DNA from: Babylonia areolata
Lineage: Eukaryota; Mollusca; Gastropoda; Neogastropoda; Buccinidae
Length of the DNA stretch: 64,000 nt
Direction: 5' to 3'
Assembly (NCBI RefSeq): GCF_041734735.1
Contig: NC_134878.1
Coordinates: 50,679,055 to 50,743,054, forward strand
Shown here: one piece after another, positions 34,550-45,800 of the stretch
How positions within the stretch are numbered: position 1 is the first letter of the stretch
Layout of the letters: every line of letters begins with the position of its first letter
The notes under the pieces: generated by a model
What the model saw: only the letters and a program-made list of their open reading frames with translations
The model's database searches: none
Told to the model about the DNA's origin: nothing
Position numbers and translations under genes: made by a program

Positions 34550-35443
34550 CTGAAGCTGAAGCTTTTTTAAGAATAATATGGGCATAAAAATGTATAAAAA
34601 AAACACTGTTATCCCCCTTTCGCTCTAAAAAAATCAAACCAGAACAAATGCTCAAAAGCTGCTTAAATTTTAAGAACTAGGGTCCTAAAATAAAGTGTAA
34701 ATATGTAGTAGTATATAATGCCATAAATCAAATACAAATGACTGAACATATAAGGTAATGACCCATGCTTATTTCAACCAGCATCATACACATTAACAAA
34801 TTAAAAATGTAAAGGACAAAGGCAATTTACCTTGCATCTATGCTGCAGCAACCTTCTTCCTGTTAGTTTAACCTTCCGCCAACATCACATGTAAAACACC
34901 AGCTTATTGATGAAGTCAGTCTTCCTTAAAACAATAAACCAGCAGTATCCACAGTTCACTCTGATGCACCTTCACACACATAGGTATAGTTGCCGAAGAA
35001 TGCACTCAGATTTGTCCTGCTCTCTGAAAACTCTAATTTCTTTTCAACTATTTTGATGCTACATTGAAGTCTTTTGATTAAATTCATAGTATGTACATTC
35101 TTTGTACAGGTCAGTCTCATACTGTGCATACTTTGTGCATACTTTATAGTTTGTATCAAATGTTTTGTTGTGCCATGATTTTGGAAGAAGTTGTCACACA
35201 GTTCACCATTTGAAAACACGCATGAGGTTATGCCACAAAAAAAATCTTCTGTGTCTATCTATTTAGTAAGAGGAGGGAGCAGTAGCATGTGTTGCTAGTC
35301 TTTGCCAGGATGGTGAACCACAAAGTCTTAAAAACTATAAACACACATGTAACACAGGTACAATCATTTGTAATTGTAGTTAAAAAAAAAAGGTTGGGAT
35401 ATATAGTATACACAAAGCAGGCCACAGGAAATAACTATGACAA

Positions 35444-35766
35444 CTAATCCAGTTTGGCTGCCTTTGGCTTTGTGAAAAAAGCCCGAATGTCAGCAGAAGG
35501 CACAGAGATTTTGCGTTTTCTGTTCTTTGACTCCAACCCTGACAGCACTTGTGAACGAGATGGAGATGGAGCAGAATCCTTGCCAAATGGTATGCTTGCG
35601 GAAGCTGTAGGCTCATGGTGTGGAAGGGATGGTGGTGGAGCAGCATAGGAACTCTGTTTTTCGTCAACAGAGCTTCCTGTAAAAAAAAAAAAAAAAAAAA
35701 TTACCAAGCCTTCATTAAATTCAACACTTACATTAACAGTGCATGTGATGATATAATATGTGTACA

Positions 35767-35822
<56 letters not shown>

Positions 35823-36512
35823 TATAGGTTTATGTTTGTGTATGAATCATTGAATCATGTGTTTTAAGTGTCATACATTTTTAAAATATTTAAACCAAAT
35901 CCTCTTGAACTAGTAATTACAGTATTCTGTTCCAGAAACAAGAACAAACCAAAAAAAAATAAAAACAATAACAATAATAAATAAATAACAATAATTAATA
36001 ACAATAATATTATATATTAATATATATTATATATTAATATTATATAATAATAATAATAATAAAAATCCTTGCAACACAACTCAATCAGTCAATGCGCATT
36101 CATTCAGTGAGTCACCATCCACACAAAGCCATTCACCAAACAGTAAATAAATATACACATTTTAAATAATTTGGATTACAAATCGACAAGCAAATCTTAG
36201 AAACAGGAATCACATGACAAACTTACCGTAAAGGGTTGAGTTTCCCTTCAAAGCCGTGACATTTTGTTGATGAGCTGATCGCATGATGTGGTCTTTGATG
36301 GCGACGAATCCACGCAACTTGAAGTCTATCACTTTTTGGCATGGTTCACAAAACACTTCGAACTCTTGATCCTTCTCTCTTTTCTGAATGACATCGCCAA
36401 CTCTTCGCTCACAAACAACTTTTTGCAGCCACTCGCTCCTCCAATTACTCACATACTTTTTTCTTTTTGTTTTGAATTTCGTTTGATCCACGTTGTCGTC
36501 GAACGACGCCAT
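35444..36512 (-). CDS. Two-exon C2H2/BED-like zinc-finger protein, 172 residues
   Basis: Exon 1 is 36512-36227 (ATG start; donor G|GTAAGT) and exon 2 is 35676-35444 (acceptor after a 20-T tract, TAG stop). Together they give 519 bases with matching phase, a complete frame. The N-terminus is basic (KFKTKRKKYVSNWRSEWL). Next comes a finger with C55-x2-C58-x16-H75-x5-H81 (FCEPCQK...DHIMRSAH), similar in layout to the fingers at the N-termini of hAT/ZMYM-type transposase relatives. The middle is Pro/Ser-rich, and the C-terminus (residues 156-172) has ADIRAFF followed by basic residues, a degenerate PCNA-interacting-like motif. It is probably a DNA-binding protein of transposon origin. Function unknown. 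Confidence 0.65.
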
Positions 36513-36686
36513 CTTGGATTTGACAACAGCGGAAGTGCAAAAGGCGCAAAGCTAATGTGGATCGGGTTTGTTTTTTATTATTTTTTAAATAATAATATAA
36601 AAAAAAAATGCGATTTTTTTTTCGGCGAAGACTGCTTAATTTGACAAAAAAATTCGGCGAAGACGGCGAAGCAGTTTTCATTATTA

Positions 36687-38808
36687 CTACATGTACTTCT
36701 GTCTAAGCTGTTTAATTAAAGGTGCACAACCAGAAAATACACTCAACTGTGTGACAGTAACATAATGACAAGTTAAGAGACACGTGTGTGTGTGTATGTG
36801 TGTGTGTGTAAGTGTGTTGTGTGACAGTGACATAATGACAAGTTAAGAGGCACGTACGTGTGTGTATGTGTGTGTGTGTGTGTGTGGAAGTGTGTGTGTG
36901 TGTGCATCCGTGTGTGTGTGTGTGTTGAAAGATGAATGCACAAAGATATGTTTCAGGGGTGTGCATAACATACCACATCACAACCCCGATATGACCTCAG
37001 TGGTGGGCTGGGCTTACACGCTAAATGAATGAATGAAAAGCATGTGCATTTGTAACATCAGCAACAAAACGCCGGATGTACAAATTGTGTATCCATTGCT
37101 TACAAACAGCTTATCCACCACATCCATATCTTTGATGATCAGTGTCAAGAAGAACTGGTCTGTATATCGGCACAACATAAACAAAGTGATGGGAAATGCC
37201 AGGCAACAAAAACAAATTCTTTCACATGTCAAAGAAGGAATCGCCCCGACCGGATTGTCTCAATCACTCCTCACTACTTCAGCTTTGGGCAAATACTCTT
37301 CATCCTCGCTCTCCAAACATCGAACCTGCACTGAACAAAGGGAAAGAAAGAAAAAACAAAGCTCTGTGCTATTTACATCAATGTCAGGGAAACAGCCTTG
37401 CTACCTGAGCACTAAAGGTCTTGCAGCTTGAGCGCAGTCACTGTCGACAAACAGCTGCCAATGAATGATTGGAGTCACTGGTTTCAAAGCACATCCACAA
37501 AAAAACACGTTCCTGAAGGTCACCAAAGTAAACTGAGCCACTTTTGAATACACCAGCACAGAGCTATCTGAGAAATACAAAATACAAGTTGATCAACAGG
37601 CAACAATGAATGCTGTTGTGGATTCAGTATTGTAGATAAACGGAGAAGACATTATGCCTGAAAAAAATCACCCTGATATTGATCAAGGTCAGCTGAAAAA
37701 AATAATGTAAACATCAAGTCACATTTTGGTGAAACTGGGGGCACTCTTTTCTGTTACATTATTCATATAATTCACAATATCTTGCTAACATTAGTCAGAA
37801 GGAATTATGAACACCACATTCAATTAAAACTATCACTTTTTCTTGGACTCAAATCAATACAGCTTGTCACTTAGGGTTCCAACCTCCAACCTTATTTGTA
37901 CAAATATGGGTATCACAACCAAACTGTACAATTCTCTGGAAAAAATAGTTGAGACAATGTCACAATTCTTGGCCACTGTCTATGTGCATTGAAACAGTAC
38001 ATCACAAGTATGTCTCATCTCAACTGTTTCTTCATGTAATCAAGGCATAACATGTCAGTTTCATATTTACAACTGTGGAACACAGACTAGCAACAAATTG
38101 TAAAAGATTTGTTTGTAATAAATTTGTAACAGATTCTGAAACACTTTTGAAACAGATTTAAAAAAAAAAAAAAGAAAGAAAAAAGAAAAAAAGGAACAAC
38201 CTTGCAGACATTTTGGAGCAGATTGTGCAGCAATTTTGAAACAGACTTTGCTATCATTAAGAAACAGATCTGCAACAATTAAAACAATAAATAAAAACAA
38301 AAAACCCCCAGCAAACTCTCCATTCCAATTTCTAATGAAAACACTACACAACATAACAACAGTGAACAATGCAAACAATACTCTCTGCAAAACACTAAAC
38401 AATCAAAACAATTCAGTTTGTGAAAACAGTAAAACAATGCAAACTGTAAGACACAAAGCATTGTACGTGGTCACCTAGCTCACAAACTTCACCAAACACA
38501 ATGAACAAAAGCATTGGCTTGCTGACTGCTGGATGAAAACGGCAATCACGACAGATCAATCACATATACGTATGGGTAATGCATGATTATCAAAAATACA
38601 TGTATATGAACTAATGCAGTAAAAGTTATTACAACTGAATATAAACTGAAAACACAATATTCCTTCATGAACAGATGCATGATAATTTTCACAACAATTT
38701 TGTATCTAAATCTACACAAAAACGTAAGCAATGATGTTCCTGTTTCCAACTGTCTTTGAAACTTCCTGTCTCATCAGTAAGTCTCCAACAGGCACACGGC
38801 CGAAAAGG
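36687..38808. other. Non-coding DNA downstream of the LOXHD1-like gene
   Basis: Contains a duplicated segment of about 70 bp with TG repeats (36748-36930) and a possible SINE 3' end with a GAAT tail (36980-37035). The side next to 38808 should be the 3' UTR of the LOXHD1-like gene. I see no sure polyadenylation signal. Confidence 0.4.
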
Positions 38809-41071
38809 TCACAAACTCCTCTGATCATCTCGTGGGGTCAAGCCATCGATTTCTGCATCAGTGAAGTCATCCACAACTTCAGCCAGAGAGATTTCCGCTA
38901 CAGGAGTCTCGTCATTCAGGTATCTGTGAGAAACAAAGGAAGATATGTATGTGCAAACAATGAAGACAGTTTCTTCCATGAGTGAAGAAAATCGATGGAC
39001 TGCGCATGACAACAAATTTAAAAGGGAAATAAAGGAAGACAGAGTAACAAGAGTAAAATAAAAATAGTATGCACCCTTTAGGGTCATACTTTGTTATGGC
39101 TTTGGGTGCACATCCCAAAAATTCTTGTCTGGGTCACAACAATGCTTGGATCAAAGAACTATATCAAGCTGCCAATACAAAATGAACAAGAATTTCCTCA
39201 TGCTGCCAATACATAATGAATGAGAACTTCCTATGTCCTAGTGCTTCCACCAGTGGGCATAACAAAATATAAAAACACTAAAATATTCACACATTACCAG
39301 CAAAGAATACAGAAAAATACACAAAGAATAAATGGAGAGAAACACATGGTGAAAAAACAAGAAAAAGAAAAGATATGTCTGCACAACCACACAATGAGCT
39401 GGACAACAAACACTCCACTCTCTGCAGGGCACTCACTTCCCCCAGGGAAAGACGTAGCTTTCTTTCTCTGACACCCTGACCATCACACACTGTAGTTTCC
39501 ATGATGACCTGAACCCTGTGCCGCTCAGACCAATCACCAGCTTCTCCAGTCGTCCCAGATCCACGGCTTCAATGATGAAAGAATCCGTCTGGGTACACCG
39601 ACATTATGAAAAAAAGATGGTTTTTACTGCTTACTTTTTAAATTAGAATTTTTTTCTTAACTGTGTATCAGCATAAAAAAAACCCCACCGTGCCTTCATC
39701 TCATTCTATGCACAGCACACATTTCTTTTTATTTTATTTTATTTTATTTTTTCATCAATGTGTCTGTCTGTCTGTCAAGCATAACACCATCCCACCCCAG
39801 CTAGGTGTCTTCATACACCTACATTCCTCAAGGCCAAACAGCAATGAGGTCAACCATCCAAGGAGATCACACATGCTGACACTGCTCCATTCTCTAACTG
39901 TTCCCTAATGTTTGTTGTTTTGTTATTGTGATTAAAATTTATTTTAAGAAAAAGCAATGTCTACAACTGCTATCTACATGGTCTTTCTATACAATTGAGA
40001 AACAGCTCCAACCTTCCATCTATTTCCTGCTTGAAAGTCATTATTTTCATGTTTGCACATGTGGAAGAATTGATTTCTGTACCTGTGTATAGACAAAAGC
40101 CCTCAGTCTAGAGTCCTGAGTCAGTGTCCATGAACCCGTCTGTTTTCAAGCCTCTACTGTAAACTGATATATACTAGCTATGCAAACAACTGGTGCAGTC
40201 TCCCCTGCATCCTCAAAATCCTGTGCTCAGTTCTGGACAAGAGCAGGCAGAGTGGTGATTACATCTATCTATGTGATACGAAAAAGGTGATGAAATGAAT
40301 GTGAGTTGAAAAAAAAAAAGGGAAAAAGTGTTTCAAAAAGATGCATTACCAAACCAAGTCAAGCTAAAACTTACCGAATTCCATTAAAAAAATGAATAAT
40401 AACAACACAAAACCAACAACAAAAAATTGAGAAAAGAACAACAACTCTGTGAGTTAAAAAACAAAACAAATTTAAAAAAAAACTGCCCCAGGAAGATACA
40501 CAAACCAACCATTCCAGGCTCAAACTTGCAAGCAGCCATACTCTTCTATTAGAAAAAAAGAAGAAAACATAAAAAAAGAAGAAGAAAAAAGAGAAAAGGA
40601 AAGGTGCTACACATGCAGTAGATCAAATATGCACGTTAAAGATCCTGTAATCCATGTCAGCGTTTGGTGGGTTATGGAAACAAGAACATACCAAACATGC
40701 ACACCCCCGAAAATGGAGTATAGCTGCCTACATGGCGGGGTAAAAACGGTCATACGCATAAAAATCCACTTGTGTACATATGAGTGAATGTGGGAGTTGC
40801 AACCCACGAACGACGAAGAAGAAGATATAAGAAAAGAAATAAAAGAAAAAAGGAAAAAAAAAAAAAAAAAAAAAGAGGCAAGATGCCACAGCCAGAAGCA
40901 TGAAGAACCAACAGACCATCCCAGGCTGGAACTTGGTGCGCTGCTCCAGGTTGTGCTTCAGCTCCCTGCGTCCAGAGTCCCCCCGCCTCCCCATCAGAGT
41001 CAGGTGAACGTCGGCATTGGTGCCCGCGTCAGAGTCCCCCGGGGTCACTGTCTTCACCAGGTATCTGTGCT
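38809..41071 (-). CDS. Terminal PLAT unit of the LOXHD1-like gene
   Basis: Exons 41071-40917 (155 bp), 39588-39437 (152 bp) and 38923-38809. The sequence opens with HRYLVKTVTPGDSDAGTNAD and GRRGDSGRRELK (PLAT strands 1-3) and continues with FIIEAVDLGRLEKLVIGLSG and a YVFPWG segment. It ends with YLNDETPVAEISLAEVVDDF and an acidic tail to the stop. The usual aromatic WFLD is replaced by a SSWKLQ segment. The first exon has exactly the same length and phase as that of the unit at 61532, which shows the repeat origin of the exons. Confidence 0.83.
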
Positions 41072-42806
41072 CTGAAGGAGACAACGGACAAAGAACTCTG
41101 AGAAAAACAACAACAACAAATAAATGAAAACAACACAACAACAAAACAACTGAAAAAAAGATGATAAAAAATGATAAAGACAAAGAAGAAGAATAACAAC
41201 AAAAAAACTGTGTGTGCATGCATAAATGCATGTGCGAGTATGCATGCATGTGTGCGCATGCCTGCAAGTGCATGTGTGTATGCATTTGTCTGTATATGGG
41301 GTAATGCCTAAATGTGTATCTGTGTGCCAAGGGGATGGTGTAAACAGTGCTGGAGCTTGCAGAGGAGTCCTCTCCTGCTCAACTGCTTCCTCTTCAACAG
41401 ACAGTCACATAAACTTTCACACACAGTGGTACCCACAGTCACACAACCTCTCACACACAGTGGTACCCACAGTCACACAACCTTTCACACACAGTGGTAC
41501 CCACAGTCACAGAACTCCTCACACACAACGGTACCGACAGTCACACAACCTCTCACACACAGTGGTACCGACAGTCACACAACCTCTCACACACAGTGGT
41601 ACCCACAGTCACACAACCTCTCACACACAGTGGTACCCACAGTCACACAACCTCTCACACACAGTGGTACCGACAGTCACACAACCTTTCACACACAGTG
41701 GTACCACAGTCACACAACCTCTCACACACAGTGGTACCCACAGTCACACAACCTTTCACACACAGTGGTACCCACAGTCACACAACCTCTCACACACAGT
41801 GGTACCCACAGTCACACAACCTCTCACACACAGTGGTACCCACAGTCACACAACCTCTCACACACAGTGGTACCCACAGTCACACAACCTTTCACACACA
41901 GTGGTACCCACAGTCACACAACCTCTCACACACAGTGGTACCCACAGTCACACAACCTCTCACACACAGTGGTACCCACAGTCACACAACCTTTCACACA
42001 CAGTGGTACCCACAGTCACACAACCTCTCACACACAGTGGTACCCACAGTCACACAACCTCTCACACACAGTGGTACCACAGTCACACAACCTCTCACAC
42101 ACAACGGTACCGACAGTCACACAACCTCTCACACACAGTGGTACCACAGTCACACAACCTCTCACACACAGTGGTACCCACAGTCACACAACCTTTCACA
42201 CACAGTGGTACCACAGTCACACAACCTCTCACACACAGTGGTACCCACAGTCACACAACCTTTCACACACAGTGGTACCCACAGTCACACAACCTTTCAC
42301 ACACAGTGGTACCCACAGTCACACAACCTTTCACACACAGTGGTACCCACAGTCACACAACCTCTTATATACAACGGTACCCACAGTCACATAACCTCTC
42401 AAACACAACTGTACCCACAGTCACATAACCTCTCAAACACAACGGTACCCACAGTCGCATAACCTCTCAAACACAACGGTACCCACAGTCACATAACCTC
42501 TCAAACACAACTGTACCCACAGTCACATAACCTCTCAAACACAACTGTACCCACAGTCACATAACCTCTCAAACACAACGGTACCCACAGTCGCATAACC
42601 TCTCAAACACAACGGTACCCACAGTCACATAACCTCTCAAACACAACTGTACCCACTTGACAGCGGTGTTTCGTTGGGCCACTCTGCTGCTGCCTCAAAC
42701 ACAATGTCCCCTTCCTTCTCTCTGAAGGACAGCCAGCGATCAATGGTGAACTCCAGCTTGTCTCCAGAGGACTCATTGCTCATGATCATCTGATCAAAAC
42801 ACATAT

Positions 42807-42892
<86 letters not shown>

Positions 42893-45800
42893 TTTTCATA
42901 TGTATCTTATAACTATGACAGATGTTTAACTATGAATTATTATCAAACTAAATTCCAAAACAGTGTTTTAAGTTTCAGTCAAACATAAAGGTTAACATAC
43001 ATGCAACGCATCTGGACCAATTCAGCTTTTATTTTTGTTATTAAAAAAAAACACCCCACTTTTCTTTATCATATTCAATATCTTAAAATCCAGGTCATCA
43101 TTTATGAAACATTGATAAAATAAACAAATGATGCAAGAAAAGTAGGTTTTGACTTAGCTAGATTTAAGAATCTGTCTATTTTCAGAACTATGTCAATTTA
43201 TTTTCAATACACTAAAAAATAAACCAAATACTCTGACTTTATTACTCATGAACAATCTGAATCCATATTCACAGGGCACACACATAATCATTGTAAGTTA
43301 AAATCAGGAAGGGACAGACCAGGTTTAATGAACTGTGTACAATGTTACGAGTTTGACAGAAATAGGAGGAGTTTGTATTATACTCCATGTTTGGTGTTAA
43401 ATATACTTACCATGTCAAACTGATGCAAACTAGGCCTATTGGTTTGCTCTGCTTGGCCAAATTTCGCGCGGCTAACAGTGAAAAGACGGGCCCACCGCTC
43501 TCAGCCAATCAAACGCCTCTAAAAACTATAAGCGCTTAATCATTCCGTGGCCATGAACAAAAATGCCCCATGAGAACCACGGCGGAGACGCGGGGACGGA
43601 CGGGCGGGCATTCGAGTTTGACATGGTAAGTATATTTAACACCAAACATGGAGTATAATACAAACTCCTCCTTTTGGTGTCATATACTGTACCATGTCAA
43701 ACTGATGCAGAATTTAAAGCAAATGGAGGAGGGCAACGCCTACTGGTTCATATGGGGAGCCCTTGTAACTGAGACGGCAGTGTTAGCCGCGACAAAGGAA
43801 ATCCCCTTGGAACCGTCAGCCCTGGTCATACGGAAATTCCTGAGGTAGAAGTTGATGAAGGGATTCTCAGACGGCCAGAAGGCTGCCTCCAAGACATGCT
43901 GCGTTGGCACTGAGTGCTGGAAAGCAGCCGAAGTAGCTATGGCCCGCACTTCGTGTGCCCTGGGATGAAGACAGCTGATATCCCTGTGTGCATGAGAGTA
44001 GGCTCTACGAATGACTTGGGAAACCTGGCGGGAAATGGTGCCTGCAGCAATGTCTTTCTTGTAATTCTCATTGAGGGAGATGAGCAGACACCTCTGAGAA
44101 GAACGCCTATGGCGAGACCTATCCCAATAATATTTGAGACACCGAACAGGACAGGTGCCTATCCTCATCATCTTGGGCAAGAATATCAGACAAAGGTCTG
44201 ACCCTCGGAGAGGGGGAAGGAACCTCAGGGTCTTGGTTCTTAGCCAGAAACTCTGGAAGGAAACGAATAGTGATGGAACCATCTCTGTGGAAGGCCAGAT
44301 CTTGTGGCATTCCACTAAGCCCATGCAGCTCACTTCTACGACTGCCTGTGGGCAGCCACAGAAGGAAAGTGGTCTTGAGGGTGAGGATGTCAAAAGGAAT
44401 AGTCCCCAATGGTAGGAAGGGCTGTTTTCGAATGAAATCCAGCACCAGGAACAAGTCCCAGAGGGGCACTCTTCTGGGGTCTCTCGCTTCCTTCAGAGGG
44501 GCACCCCTAGCCACCTCTCTGAGCAGGCAATCCGCTTCAAAGGCGGAACCACCTAGCTGTTTGCATTGTGGTACAGAAGGCAGACCTGTACCCTCGCACA
44601 GAACTAGCAGACAGGATGAACCGAGGAGCAGAGAGCCAGAAAGTTGGCCAGCTGCATGCTCGTAAGGTTCGTAGGGGTAATGCCCTGAGCTGTACACCAC
44701 CGCAACCATATCTTCCCGCGAAAGTCATACAAAGTCTCCGTTCCCTGCCTCCTTGCTCTGGTGACTATGGAGAGGAGGTCAGAGGAGGCAGACCCCTGGG
44801 TCAGCGCAGCCGACACAGAGGCCGACCGAGGGGTCGAGGACTTCAATGGTGATGCTGACAGTTCCGACCGCACAGCAGCCATGCGTGCTGGTGGAGCAGT
44901 TGAGGATTGGAATGCGGAGTGCCCGAGCGAGGCTGCCTCAGCAGATGAGATTTGGTTTCAAGTTCCAGGGGTGGGAACATGTGTCAGGGACTGAAGGTCC
45001 GGAAACCAGGTCTGGGCTGGCCATTTCGGCGCAATGAGGATCAGCTGCGGGTGTTCCAATCTGTCTTTCCGTATCACCTTGGACAGAAATGGAAAGGGAA
45101 GAAACGCGGAGGCAATCAGACTGCTCCAATCTAGAGAGAGAGCATCCACTGCCCACGCTTCTGGGTCGGCAACCGAAGACACGGAAGTGGGAAGTCTCTT
45201 GTTGAACAAGGTCCACCATCGGCCGAAACCACTGTTCCCACACCCCCTGAAGGCTGTCCTTGTCCAGGGTGCACTCTGTGCGCATGACACTCTTGGACCT
45301 GCTAAGAGCATCTGCCAAGAAGTTGGTTTTTCCTGCTCAGTGTCTCGCTGAAAGTGCAATGCCCTTGCTGTGGCACCAAACGGAGGAGAGCCTCAGTCCG
45401 CATTGAGAGGTCTGCCGAGTGCGCTCCCCCCATTTGTTCACATAACATGCGACCGTCGTCTTGTCCGTGAACAAGCGGATGGTCTTGCCAGTGGCCTCCC
45501 CCATGAAGTGCAGGAGAGTCCTGCGAACTGCCTCCAGTTCCAGAACATTGATGTGGCATAGGCGCTCCTCCGGGGACCAAGTCCCTGCTGCATAGAGTGA
45601 GTCCATGTGGGCTCCCCAGCCCAGGGAGGAGGCGTCTGTGAAGAGTGCCACCTGAAGAGTAGGTGGGGCTAAGGGCACCCCCTGTGTCCAAAGGGGGTGA
45701 TTAACCACTCTGATCTCACCTCGAGGAAACACTCGCCCAGACATATCTGGGTATCCCATGGCTGAGTGCTCTGGGACCGGCGTAACCTCAGTGCCCTCTG

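Larger units (their letters stand above)
34430..36686 (-). mobile_element. DNA-transposon-like element with candidate 6-bp duplication, carrying a spliced gene
   Basis: The left end CAGGGATGAAAACTAGTTTC and the right end inverted (TAATAATGAAAACTGCTTCG) share a core ATGAAAACT at the same offset. The hexamer CTACAT occurs immediately outside both ends (34424-34429 and 36687-36692), as expected of a 6-bp target duplication. Inside are three short GC hairpins (34483-34549) and a two-exon zinc-finger gene on the minus strand. No full transposase is seen, so it is either a non-autonomous carrier or a superfamily I cannot name. Confidence 0.5.

Noticed and set aside
41226-42462. Frames of 320-400 codons with a HTQWYPQSHN period
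   Set aside because: Three overlapping frames of one 34-bp minisatellite in a LOXHD1-like intron. No start context or homology.
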